In this document: in pieces, positions 12,858 to 22,750 of the stretch
How the letters are laid out: each line of letters opens with the position of its first letter
How positions within the stretch are numbered: the first letter of the stretch is position 1
Origin: Cyprinodon diabolis
Taxonomy: Eukaryota > Chordata > Actinopteri > Cyprinodontiformes > Cyprinodontidae
Reading direction: 5' to 3'
Length of the DNA stretch: 64,000 nt
NCBI GenBank assembly: GCA_030533445.1
Contig: CM060070.1
Span: forward strand, 24,271,501-24,335,500
Notes under the pieces: generated by a model
The model's input: the letters and a program-made list of their open reading frames with translations, nothing else
What the model was told of the DNA's origin: nothing
Database searches by the model: none
Position numbers and translations under genes: made by a program

Positions 12858-13898
12858 CTAGTAACGGGTTGGACCCCCTTTTGCCTTCAGAACTGCCTCA
12901 ATTCTTCGTGGCATAGATTCAACAAGGTGCTGGAAGCATTCCTCAGGGAGTTTGGTCCATATTGACATGATGGCATCACACAGTTGCCGCAGATTTGTCG
13001 GCTGCACATCCATGATGCGAATCTCCCGTTCCACCACATCCCAAAGATGCTCTATTGGATTGAGATCTGGTGACTGTGGAGGCCATTTGAGTACAGTGAA
13101 CTCATTGTCATGTTCAAGAAACCAGTCTGAGATGATTCCAGCTTTATGACATGGCGCATTATCCTGCTGAAAGTAGCCATCAGAAGTTGGGTACATTGTG
13201 GTCATAAAGGGATGGACATGGTCAGCAACAATACTCAGGTAGGCTGTGGCGTTGCAACAATGCTCAATTGGTACCAAGGGGCCCAAAGAGTGCCAAGAAA
13301 ATATTCCCCACACCATGACACCACCACCACCAGCCTGAACCGTTGATACAAGGCAGGATGGATCCATGCTTTCATGTTGTAGACGCCAAATTCTGACCCT
13401 ACCATCCGAATGTTGCAGCAGAAATCGAGCCTCATCAGACCAGGCAACGTTTTTCCAATCTTCTATTGTCCAATTTCAATGAGCTTGTGCAAATTGTAGC
13501 CTCAGTTTCCTGTTCTTAGCTGAAAGGAGTGGCACCCGGTGTGGTCTTTTGCTGCTGTAGCCCATCTGCCTCAAAGTTCGACGTACTGTGCGTTCAGAGA
13601 TGCTCTTCTGCCCACCTTGGTTGTAACGGGTGGTTATTTGAGTCACTGTTGCCCTTCTATCAGCTCGAACCAGTCTGGCCATTCTCCTCTGACCTCTGGC
13701 ATCAACAAGGCATTTCCGCCCACAGAACTGCCGCTCACTGGATGTTTTTTCTTTTTCGGACCATTCTCTGTAAACCCTAGAGATGGTTGTGTGTGAAAAT
13801 CCCAGTAGATCAGCAGTTTCTGAAATACTCAGACCAGCCCTTCTGGCACCAACAATCATGCCACGTTCAAAGTCACTCAAATCACCTTTCTTCCCCAT
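12858..13898 (-). pseudogene. Tc1/mariner transposase (DD36E) with one in-frame stop
   Basis: This transposase would cut and paste the surrounding element by a DDE mechanism. The reading frame runs from an ATG at 13898 to a TAG at 12858-12860, 346 codons, a normal Tc1 length, and is broken only by a TGA at 13476-13478. N-terminal residues such as GMIVGARRAGLSISETADLL fit the first helix-turn-helix, and SERTVRRTLRQMGY the end of the paired-like DNA-binding region. The catalytic residues are intact: Asp in WSDEARF (13434-13436), Asp in QQDNAPC (13161-13163) and Glu in NPIEHLWD (13050-13052). They are separated by 90 and 36 residues. The stop lies where a CGA arginine codon could have become TGA by CpG decay (inference). 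The short distance to a complete frame suggests recent activity. Confidence 0.92.
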
Positions 13899-14020
13899 AC
13901 TGATGCTCAGTTTGAACTGCAGGAGATTGTCTTGACCATGTCTACATGCCTAAATGCACTGAGTTGCCGCCATGTGATTGGCTGCTTAGAAATTAAGTGT
14001 TAACGAGCAGTTGGACAGGT

Positions 14021-14046
14021 GTACCTAATAAAGTGGCCGGTGAGTG
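14021..14046 (-). repeat. Right terminal inverted repeat of the DD36E element
   Basis: It is the inverted copy of 12826-12851, ends GGCCGGTGAGTG and is followed by target TA at 14047-14048. Confidence 0.92.
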
Positions 14047-14227
14047 TAATCATTGCTTTGATCCTCATGTGTGTTTCTCCCTGGCATCTCCTGGTTTTCA
14101 TTAGTTGTTTATTGTTCCTGGATTTGTGTTTCTGTTGCCATCTACATCAATTAAATCTGCAAGAACTCATCTCTGCCTCCTCATCTCTGCAATTGGTTAC
14201 TCAATCAATTTCCACCCAACCCTGACA

Positions 14228-15654
14228 AAGTATCCCACCCCGTTAATTAAGCTGATGCAGATATGGAGCGCTCCTTCACTTAGAGTCTGCAGCACCCTAA
14301 GTGCACTATTGGGCGTTATCACATATCAGTCCTCCGAGCTGTTTTCTAACCACCACTATGTAATAAATAGTTTACATTTATTGCACAGTTTCCTTTTTTT
14401 AAATGAAAGATCTGTGGCCATTTTTAGGTAAATCTTATTCCATTCTAATTAAATCATGCTGTATACTTTTCTTATTATCTGTTGTTATATTACTGGGATA
14501 CCGTGATGTTTCTCCTCAGGTGTCCTACTTATAGAATGTCATACCATGTGTGATCCATTGTGAAAACACACACAATGAGCAGGAGACAGAGAGAAACCTT
14601 GACTCTACCTTGTCAGACACTTAAGAGTATTTAAACAAGGATAGAATATAAAATGGTCCATGAAGAGCGGATGAGCAAGGAGAACCTTGCGGTGACGATG
14701 TTTATGCATGGTTGTGTGTGTTTGTGTATGTCCGGCTCCATATTGCTGGCACTGGGACAATTCAGGGTGGAGTTGTGAAGCTGTGTGATGAATGTTGCTC
14801 CATAACAAGAGCTGAAGGCGAACGATTAAACTATGTCCACCAATCAACTGCTGTGGAGCCTGAAGGAAACAACCATGGAAACACAAGCTCAACTATCAGC
14901 ACCTTTGACAGCAGAGGTCACACACATACACACATGCACACATGCTGAATATTCTCACACACAGTCACTTAAGAAATATAAGAAAATCAATTGAAAATAA
15001 AATGTAAAATTATACCACAGTTTGTGAAGGATTCACTTTGCTGAATTTGCATACATTCCAGGAAAATACTGATTAAATCAACATTTCGCTCCACCTTAAA
15101 AATAAAACATATATATGTATATATATACTTATTTATTCATGTGAATGTTTGAATGTAAAATACACTGATGATGCAGTTTGCTTTTGTCAATAAAGCATTC
15201 TTGATATAATAAAAAATATATTCAAGCATTTATATCAAAGTAATTTGTGGCTAGATTCTTCTAATTATAAGCAAAGAGCAGCAGCCTCCATTTAAAGCAC
15301 TCATGCAGTCATGTTTGTACAGTATAGCTACACACACTCAAGCAGTGTAGCATAGCACACAGGGTCTCAAGGGACTCTGGAGGTCAAACAGCTACAATGC
15401 AGCTTTGATTCCCTGCAGTTTTAATGACTTTGAGAGACCATGTTCTTTTTTTCTTTCTCTTTTTTTTCCACAAATTATTATGGTGATCCATGTGCTGCTA
15501 TGCAGCACAGAAGGGATTGCTCCCTTGAGGGATATTAGGCCTTAAGGAGGAAGCGGGCATTTTAACTATGGCATTACAACGTCCATCATACAGTAAAAAT
15601 GTGTCTTACAACTTTACAGATTTCTGCTGTTTTTTGCCATGCTTCCATTTGGTT
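14228..15654. other. Non-coding DNA with a decayed LINE fragment
   Basis: About 14270-14350 resembles the L2-like 3' coding end seen at 10130-10205 (CTGCAGCACCCTAAGTGCAC, then GGGCGTTATCACA), strongly diverged. The rest shows AT-rich unique sequence and short TA runs near 15110-15130. No gene was recognised. Confidence 0.5.
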
Positions 15655-16245
15655 CCACTTTATCCAGGGCCGGGTTGTGGAGGCAGCAGTAAGTGGAGAT
15701 GCCCAGATTTCCCGATCCACACACACTTCCTCCTGCTTTGGAGGGACCTCAAGGCGACACTAGGCCAGCTCAGAGACACAGGCCCTCAAACGTGTCCTAG
15801 GCCTTCCACAAGGCCTCCTCCCAATAGGACATGCCTGGAACACCTCCAAAGGGAGGCGAACAGGAGGCATTCCGAATAGATACCCGAGCCACCTTGGCTG
15901 GCTCCTTTCAGTGTGGAGGAGCAATGACTCTACTCCGAGCTCCTCCCGGGTAACTGAGCTCCTCACCTGATCTTGAAGGGTGCACCCAGCCACCCTGCGA
16001 AGGAAACTCATTTTGGCCGCTTGCATTCGCGATATTGTCCTTTCGATCATTACCCAGATCTCATGACCATAGGTGAGGGTGAGAAACATGATTGATCGGT
16101 AAATCGAGAGCTTTGCCGTCAGCTCCCTCTTCACTGCCGACATCGCACTGATCGATCTATCGATCTCACGCTCCATCCGTCCCTCACTCATGAACAAGAC
16201 CCCGAGATACTTGAACTCCTTCACTTGAGACTGTGTTTTTGTCAC
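15655..16245 (-). mobile_element. LINE remnant, RTE-like, 3' end with 161-codon ORF
   Basis: An open frame (16245 down to 15760) encodes the C-terminal part of ORF2 of a common teleost non-LTR element: EFKYLGVLFMSEGRMEREID, then KLSIYRSIMFLTLTYGHEIW, then RWLGYLFGMPPVRLPLEVF, then GRRPCGRPRTR. The copy is 5' truncated at about 16245, so the catalytic RT core is absent and it cannot move itself. The non-coding tail continues to about 15655. Clade assignment (RTE-like) is from memory; membership of a non-LTR element is secure. Confidence 0.85.
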
Positions 16246-16319
16246 AAATATTTTACATCATCAAACAATTTTACATATCAGAAAAACGGAACCAGAGTAA
16301 CTTTGAAATGTATTTTAAG

Positions 16320-16618
16320 ATTGAATTTTTGTTTTGGGGGGGTTCCGCGGCACTCACGGCCGGTTCACGTGTGTTTTTCCTGGGTGGTGCGGTCACGTTG
16401 GGTGTTGCGGCCGTTCGCCGGGGCTTGTGTTTCGGCGCTCTGTGGGGCTGGGGCGTTTCGGTTGGTGCTGTGGGGGGGCCGGCCTGGCGGTGGCTGGGGG
16501 GCTTCTTTGGGGTTGTCTCTCCTCCTCCCACCAAGGGAGGAGGAGAGACAGCCCCGAGAGAATTATTCTTATTGCCACATTGCCAGACTGGACACTGTAA
16601 AAAAAAAAAAAAAAAATG
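16320..16618 (+). other. GC-rich insert ending in poly(A), with strong hairpin
   Basis: It is sharply G/C-rich against AT-rich flanks. Inside, 16514-16529 and 16535-16550 are perfect 16-bp inverted arms (TGTCTCTCCTCCTCCC and complement) round a 5-base loop; allowing one G-T pair the stem extends to 16509-16555. The segment ends at about 16599 with a run of about 17 A's. The poly(A) end suggests retrotransposition of a + strand RNA, but I do not recognise the source. ORFs on both strands here look like composition effects. Confidence 0.45.
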
Positions 16619-16849
16619 TTTTTCCTTTCCTAGCAGAGAAATTAATTTAAGCTTGGTTTTGGAGCACTGGGTGAGGGACTGACAACAGACATGGTAGAAA
16701 TCCCCCCCCCCAAAAAAAAAGATTACATTTTTTAACAACACTATCTAAAATAAATTAATAAATAATGAAAAAAGTTTAAAAAAAAGAAAAGGAAATCCAC
16801 ACAGTAATTAAAATGTGTTATTTTGAGCAACACTGTTATGGGAACTATG

Positions 16850-17228
16850 TGTCACAGTCTTGGTTTTCCATTTGTTGTCCTCTGCTGCCCTCTTGTGTCC
16901 TCTTTCCCTAGCTCTGTTTTCTGCTCTGCCCTCACCTGTTTTCAATCCCCTCGTTAGCCCTCTCTTTGTCTCTGTCCCCTTTAAAAGCCTCCCTCTTCAG
17001 TTCCTGTTTGCTGGATCCTCGTCTAACGTCTGTCTGTGTACCTCGTCTCTCCCTGGCTCCTAGAGTTTGGTTTTCCCCTGATGTCTCCCTGGTTCTGGTT
17101 TGTCTGTTATTTCTGTTGGATTTTTGATTCCTGCCTCAGTTCCTGTAAACCTCATTAAACCCACCTAAATTCACCTCTGCCTACTTGCCTCTGCATTTGG
17201 GTCCTCAATCAAACACCAAATCCTGACA
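16850..17228 (+). repeat. LTR copy 1 (5' LTR)
   Basis: It starts TGTCACAG and ends CCTGACA, the TG...CA ends of LTRs. Within it are a TATA-like TTTAAAAG (16980-16987) and an ATTAAA polyadenylation-type signal (17154-17159), consistent with U3-R-U5 order. The left flank is the target duplication CTATG. Confidence 0.93.
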
Positions 17229-18131
17229 GAAGGATCCAGCCAAGATGGACCCAGCAGAAATCCAGGCAAGTGAACTCCTCAGAGCTCCCCATATACCAGA
17301 GTCAGTCCTCTGGAGCTTTTTTTATGGGGAGAGGGAAGATTTTTTCCCATTCCTGCCACCTCCATCAGCTCCCCGCCAGCCAGATCCCGGTTCAGAGCCT
17401 GTTAGCGTTCCAGTTTCCCTACCTCCAAGAGCCCTCTGCGGGCGCTCCAAGCCTCCAAGAGTCCTCTGCAGGCGCTCCAAGCCTCCAAGAGCCCTCTGCG
17501 GGCGCTCCGAGCCGCAGTGGGCGGTCCCTTCCGAGTCTGTTCCTGAGCCGCAGTGGGCGGCCCCTTCCGAGCCTGTTCCTGAGCTCAGTGGGCGGCCCCT
17601 TCCGAGCCTGTTCCTGAGCCGCAGTGGGCGGCCCCTTCCGAGCCTGTTCCTGAGCCGCAGTGGGCGGCCCCCTCCGAGCCTGTTGCAGAGCCGCAGAAAC
17701 GGAGGCGGCGTCCTCCTCTGAGCTTCCTGCTGAAACGGAGGCGGCGTCCTCCTCGGAGCTTCCTGCTGAAACGGAGGCGGCGTCCTCCTCCGAGGTTCCT
17801 GCAGCAATGGAGACGTCGTCCTCCAGAGGCCCTCCTTCGTCGCCGGCCTCCTCCAGAGGCCCTCCTTCGTCGCCTGACCCACAGCCGGCCTCCAGAGCGT
17901 CTGCCTCGCCTCCGGCCCAGCGGCAGGCCTCCAGAGCGTCAGCCTCGCCTCCGGCCCCGCGGCCGTCCTCCAGAGCGTCAGCCTCGCCTCCGGCCCCGCG
18001 GCCGGCCTCCAGAGACTCTGCCTCGTCTGCCTCCAGAGACCTTTTGTTGCCCTCGCCCACCCTGGGTGGGTTGTTTTTTTGTTTTTTGGACATTTTAGGG
18101 CGTCTGGGATCTGCCCTTAAGTGGGGGGTAC
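17229..18131 (+). mobile_element. Internal region, copy 1
   Basis: It starts GAAGGATCCAGCC directly after the LTR, the place of the tRNA primer-binding site, and ends in AAGTGGGGGGTAC, a polypurine-like primer for second-strand synthesis. Between them are a 158-codon gag-like frame and three sets of short tandem repeats: about 30 bp at 17420-17510, about 36 bp at 17509-17690, and 36 bp at about 17696-17805. No enzymatic domain is present. Confidence 0.9.
17245..17721 (+). pseudogene. Gag-like fragment, Pro/Ser-rich, copy 1
   Basis: The frame begins MDPAEIQASELL shortly after the leader, as in teleost Gypsy-type gag genes, whose products often start MDPA. After about 50 ordinary residues it becomes a repetitive Pro/Arg/Ser-rich chain (units like EPQWAAPSEPVP). 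At about 17581 one base is missing relative to the neighbouring repeat units (GAGCTCAG against GAGCCGCAG), which shifts the frame; the stop follows at 17719-17721. There is no capsid core or zinc knuckle, so a normal Gag product is unlikely. Confidence 0.55.
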
Positions 18132-18510
18132 TGTCACAGTCTTGGTTTTCCATTTGTTGTCCTCTGCTGCCCTCTTGTGTCCTCTTTCCCTAGCTCTGTT
18201 TTCTGCTCTGCCCTCACCTGTTTTCAATCCCCTCGTTAGCCCTCTCTTTGTCTCTGTCCCCTTTAAAAGCCTCCCTCTTCAGTTCCTGTTTGCTGGATCC
18301 TCGTCTAACGTCTGTCTGTGTACCTCGTCTCTCCCTGGCTCCTAGAGTTTGGTTTTCCCCTGATGTCTCCCTGGTTCTGGTTTGTCTGTTATTTCTGTTG
18401 GATTTTTGATTCCTGCCTCAGTTCCTGTAAACCTCATTAAACCCACCTAAATTCACCTCTGCCTACTTGCCTCTGCATTTGGGTCCTCAATCAAACACCA
18501 AATCCTGACA
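18132..18510 (+). repeat. LTR copy 2 (shared middle LTR)
   Basis: It lies exactly 1282 bp after LTR copy 1, and I saw no difference between them. It serves as 3' LTR of the first unit and 5' LTR of the second. Confidence 0.93.
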
Positions 18511-19413
18511 GAAGGATCCAGCCAAGATGGACCCAGCAGAAATCCAGGCAAGTGAACTCCTCAGAGCTCCCCATATACCAGAGTCAGTCCTCTGGAGCTT
18601 TTTTTATGGGGAGAGGGAAGATTTTTTCCCATTCCTGCCACCTCCATCAGCTCCCCGCCAGCCAGATCCCGGTTCAGAGCCTGTTAGCGTTCCAGTTTCC
18701 CTACCTCCAAGAGCCCTCTGCGGGCGCTCCAAGCCTCCAAGAGTCCTCTGCAGGCGCTCCAAGCCTCCAAGAGCCCTCTGCGGGCGCTCCGAGCCGCAGT
18801 GGGCGGTCCCTTCCGAGTCTGTTCCTGAGCCGCAGTGGGCGGCCCCTTCCGAGCCTGTTCCTGAGCTCAGTGGGCGGCCCCTTCCGAGCCTGTTCCTGAG
18901 CCGCAGTGGGCGGCCCCTTCCGAGCCTGTTCCTGAGCCGCAGTGGGCGGCCCCCTCCGAGCCTGTTGCAGAGCCGCAGAAACGGAGGCGGCGTCCTCCTC
19001 GGAGCTTCCTGCTGAAACGGAGGCGGCGTCCTCCTCGGAGCTTCCTGCTGAAACGGAGGCGGCGTCCTCCTCCGAGGTTCCTGCAGCAATGGAGACGTCG
19101 TCCTCCAGAGGCCCTCCTTCGTCGCCGGCCTCCTCCAGAGGCCCTCCTTCGTCGCCTGACCCACAGCCGGCCTCCAGAGCGTCTGCCTCGCCTCCGGCCC
19201 AGCGGCAGGCCTCCAGAGCGTCAGCCTCGCCTCCGGCCCCGCGGCCGTCCTCCATAGCGTCAGCCTCGCCTCCGGCCCCGCGGCCGGCCTCCAGAGACTC
19301 TGCCTCGTCTGCCTCCAGAGACCTTTTGTTGCCCTCGCCCACCCTGGGTGGGTTGTTTTTTTGTTTTTTGGACATTTTAGGGCGTCTGGGATCTGCCCTT
19401 AAGTGGGGGGTAC
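18511..19413 (+). mobile_element. Internal region, copy 2
   Basis: Same length and content as 17229-18131. Two substitutions seen: T to G at 19001 (position 17719 in copy 1) and G to T at 19254 (17972). It carries the same one-base deletion in the gag-like repeats, so that break predates the duplication. Confidence 0.9.
18527..19015 (+). pseudogene. Gag-like fragment, Pro/Ser-rich, copy 2
   Basis: It matches the frame at 17245-17721 but reads four residues further (162 codons), because the 19001 substitution removes the stop used in copy 1. The internal frameshift is shared. It is unlikely to make a functional Gag. Confidence 0.55.
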
Positions 19414-19792
19414 TGTCACAGTCTTGGTTTTCCATTTGTTGTCCTCTGCTGCCCTCTTGTGTCCTCTTTCCCTAGCTCTGTTTTCTGCTCTGCCCTCACC
19501 TGTTTTCAATCCCCTCGTTAGCCCTCTCTTTGTCTCTGTCCCCTTTAAAAGCCTCCCTCTTCAGTTCCTGTTTGCTGGATCCTCGTCTAACGTCTGTCTG
19601 TGTACCTCGTCTCTCCCTGGCTCCTAGAGTTTGGTTTTCCCCTGATGTCTCCCTGGTTCTGGTTTGTCTGTTATTTCTGTTGGATTTTTGATTCCTGCCT
19701 CAGTTCCTGTAAACCTCATTAAACCCACCTAAATTCACCTCTGCCTACTTGCCTCTGCATTTGGGTCCTCAATCAAACACCAAATCCTGACA
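19414..19792 (+). repeat. LTR copy 3 (3' LTR)
   Basis: It has the same sequence as the other two LTRs by eye, ends CCTGACA and is followed directly by the target duplication CTATG at 19793-19797. Confidence 0.93.
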
Positions 19793-19797
19793 CTATG

Positions 19798-21902
19798 CTC
19801 ATGAATGCAGAGGAATTTTGGCCCACATGTCATTTTCATATTTTATTTCAATTATTTCATAAGGCCTTAACCATGAAATAATTGTCAGTAAAATAATTTT
19901 TTTTGTTTCTATTTTTTTTGAGTCATTGAACATTCTGACAAACAACTTGATATTCAAAAACAAAATATCAGTCTGTACATTGAATTATTAATTTGTCAGT
20001 AGCTAGGTGTCAGTGGACAACAGAAATGTTTAGCTCTACATGACATAAAAATCCATCTGGGGGATCAAAGCACTATAAACATGGCAGGTCACAGTTAGAC
20101 TGGAAAGAAGATGCAGCAGGCAATACCTTCTCAGTTAGCATCGGTAGAGAAAGAGTATGGAGTCATAAAAGAGGTTCAAAAACTATGATGGTGGAAAAAA
20201 CTGAATACAGCAAAACAATATTATGCATGAAGTTTAGTTTGCTATGCACACAAAAATTGGAACATGTTTCACCTCCTGTTAGACGTTTTTTTTTATATTT
20301 TTTTTTTATCAAGAAAGAATAAATTTGCTTTTAAAAAAGTTGTCTTTTTTGGTTAAACTGAACATCTAAAATCAATGTATGAATTCTTCAAATAACCAAA
20401 ATGATCTTGAAATCAGCTGAATAAATCAAATACCAAATTCTTTTTCCCTGTAACAAGAATACATTTCTTAAATTAAGCAAGAAAACATGAAGGACGCAGA
20501 ATACTCATTCTAAAGACATTTTTCTTAGTAGCAGTTAGATTAATTTGCTAGTTTTAAGAATGCTACCCAAGCAAAATAAGAAACTTTTGCCATAATTGAG
20601 AATATTTAGCTCATTTTAAGTAGGACTGGGTTTGCAGTTTGTTAGCATTATCTGCTATGGTTATTGGGGACATTTCAATTCAAACAAGTACAGAAATAAA
20701 AAAATCAAGCTGTGTTTATAGCTCAGGAGCACCTATACTGAGCTTTTGTTAATTTTAGAGATTAAATGTGTGTTTTAGGATAGAGGAATAAACGGGGCCC
20801 AATGATATAAAAGAGATGAGACAACCAGCCAAAATAAGGTCATTGATTCAAACATGAGTAACTGTGTTAATTGTTTACTGTGATGATAAAGAGTTTGGAC
20901 TTCAATCAGTGTGTCTTTAGAACTAGAGAAAATCTTCATAAACATTATTGGCATGCGGTTGGATTTGTTTGTGTTGCAGAGGTTAACAAGGTGTATGTTG
21001 GCTTAAAGCAAAGGCGACAACATGATCGTTACGGACGACGAGTCATTGTTGTCGCCAAGGGGCCACTGTAACGACATCCCTCAGATCTCATTACCAGTCT
21101 TATTGATTGGTCACGGCCACCTACTCCTGCTATCATTTGCACACAGAACAACCATAACATATGCAGAATAAAGTGCAAAACAACACATAGAATTAGCATA
21201 GAAAGAAATGGTAAGGAAACTTTGCGATTAATATCTGCACTGTTCTCAAGAAGGAGCTGCTGTCATCTATTCAACCTGTCACTCCAAGCCTCCTACTCAC
21301 ACACGGCACATTTATACAAACTCACCTGGGAAAATGGCCCTCTTAGCATCCGTAATGCACTTGCTCACGCCCACACAGCCACTCCACTGGGCATGAACAG
21401 CCAGACACTTTGACAAACTCACATCTCCTGACGGAGTGCTGCCATTTTGTTCCAAGAGAAATGTATTTCTGTTCAAAAACAAAAATAGGAGTACAGGTGT
21501 GTTTTTAAAGGTTTGAACTCTCCCCCATGTTGGCCCACACATTTTCTCCATCTCCTGAGCTGAAACAGCTGGGCATTGCTGACATTGATCAGCATGTCCT
21601 TCTGCATTTTGCTGGCAGCACCTAATATGGGTTAATAAGGATATTTTTCTGACTGGAGGGATATGTAACATTTTTAGTTCGGATTTAATTTAATATTCTT
21701 TTATAATTCCATCCAGTGACAATTTTACTAATGTTTGCATAAAAGGTCTTATTATTTTGTATAAGCTAAAATATGCTAGAGGTACTGAAGAAGGGGATGG
21801 CACAGATGGCACAGATTCTTTCCTGCTTAGGAAAACTCAAACTGAAACAGTAGGAGGGCACAGAGCTGGCTGCTTTGGGTCCGCTGTGAAGGAGAGAGGG
21901 GT

Positions 21903-21933
<31 letters not shown>

Positions 21934-22306
21934 GGCTTCCAGCAACAACCCTGAGACACAGTGAGATGGACTGAGATGTAGATATCGATAAGGTTATAAG
22001 AAGCAAACTGTTTTTAATGACTCATATTTTTATGAAAAACACACTTGCAGCTTATGGTTATGTTGTATGATTGAAAATAAAATCATTCTTAAATAAAGTC
22101 AACTCCCTCACTGTCAAGGTGAGCTTGACAAACTGTTATTATTTTAATGTATTTATGTTTCCATGTTTTACAGCTCTAAGACCAGGGGCAGAGTAAGGAA
22201 GTGTCATTGGCCTCCTCTGTGGCCACGCCTACCAGGTGATTTGTGGTTGCTATGAGGACGTAATTCATCTCTAAACCAGAGGGGGCAGCAGTGATACCCT
22301 CTAGTT
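19798..22306. other. Non-coding DNA; contains a 30-base G run
   Basis: No gene or classified repeat was recognised. T-rich stretches lie near 20287-20310. At 21903-21932 there is an uninterrupted run of 30 G's. Confidence 0.55.
21903..21932 (+). repeat. Homopolymer G30
   Basis: Thirty consecutive G residues follow a GGGGTG context. Such runs can form G-quadruplexes and are unstable and error-prone in sequencing, so the exact length is uncertain. Confidence 0.9.
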
Positions 22307-22750
22307 CAGGGGTCTTCAACGTTTTCCAGGCCGAGGATCCCCAAACGGATGGTCCGGGGACCCCCTAATTATATATATTGTATGAAATTTTGTTCCTATA
22401 GTCACTCTATTACAGATGGAGTCATGTAATGAAAGTAATTTCTCCCTGGTATTATTAAAATATTTCTGATTCTGATTCCTGGTTGATGGGACAGGTGTTG
22501 TGAATGAAACGGTGCCCAGCTTGAAAGAGCTCCTTTGTGTCGCTAAATGTGTGCATTGAGGACTGAAAGACATCTTCTGCCTTCATTTATCTGTTTACTT
22601 CAGTGTGTTGAATTCATGTTAATGAGTATTTAAAGACATTTCAATTAGTGGAAAAAATTGCAGGGGGGAATATAAAAAAAAAGTCTAATCAACAATACAG
22701 TACCTCCATGGACCCCCTAAGGGTCGCGGACCACCTGTTGAAGACATCCG
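22307..22750. mobile_element. hAT-like miniature element
   Basis: The left end reads CAGGGGTCTTCAACGTTTTC. The right end, complemented, reads CGGATGTCTTCAAC, a diverged inverted repeat. The interior has the paired phrases GGGGACCCCC and GGACCCCC near each end, as in a miniature family common in teleosts. It is non-coding. Superfamily assignment rests on the CAGGGG-type terminus and is moderate. Confidence 0.55.

Larger units (their letters stand above)
12826..14046 (-). mobile_element. Tc1/mariner transposon, DD36E type, nearly intact
   Basis: A 1221-bp element flanked on both sides by the TA dinucleotide (12824-12825 and 14047-14048) that Tc1/mariner elements duplicate. The terminal inverted repeats begin CACTCACCGGCCACTTTA and match perfectly for 26 bp, with a few further matching bases. 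One transposase gene occupies most of the element on the - strand (see 12858-13898). The spacing of the second and third catalytic residues is 36, which places it with the DD36E ('Incomer') family rather than classical DD34E Tc1. It inserted into an older solo LTR. Confidence 0.92.
12534..14227 (+). mobile_element. Gypsy-like solo LTR, split by a Tc1/mariner insertion
   Basis: The left part (12534-12823) starts TGTGATGATCC and the right part (14049-14227) ends CCTGACA. After removing the inserted transposon they form one unit of about 470 bp beginning TG and ending CA. It aligns by eye with the second solo LTR at 34357-35187; both carry a CTCTNTTGC-CCCTTGT stretch and a CTTCTAGTTACGT stretch. 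No internal region or second LTR is adjacent. The flanks (AGGTG left, AAGTA right) are at best a decayed target duplication. Confidence 0.65.
16850..19792 (+). mobile_element. Tandem non-autonomous Gypsy-like LTR element (LTR-int-LTR-int-LTR)
   Basis: Three 379-bp LTRs alternate with two 903-bp internal regions at an exact 1282-bp period. The whole array is bounded by one 5-bp direct repeat, CTATG, at 16845-16849 and 19793-19797. That is the target duplication expected from a single integration. Each internal region has a primer-binding-like start, a partial gag-like frame, repeat-rich sequence and a polypurine stretch (GTGGGGGG) next to the following LTR. There is no protease, reverse transcriptase or integrase, so it depends on another element. 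By eye the two internal copies differ at only two positions (17719/19001 and 17972/19254). The likeliest origin is unequal recombination between LTRs after insertion. Confidence 0.93.

Noticed and set aside
13235..13447. Separate 70-codon ORF overlapping the transposase
   Set aside because: It overlaps the transposase in a different frame. The transposase frame carries all catalytic residues, so this is a shadow.
16225..16741. Overlapping ORFs of 141-156 codons on both strands
   Set aside because: They span the junction of a truncated LINE, a GC-rich insert and its poly(A) run. The runs of Lys/Phe and Gly/Pro are translations of homopolymers and GC bias, not a protein family.
17322..18153. 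Long - strand ORFs (186 and 244 codons) in the LTR-element internal regions, repeated at 18604-19435
   Set aside because: They are mirror frames of GC-rich tandem repeats whose unit lengths are multiples of three, which keeps all frames open. The leader, polypurine tract and gag-like start all indicate + strand.
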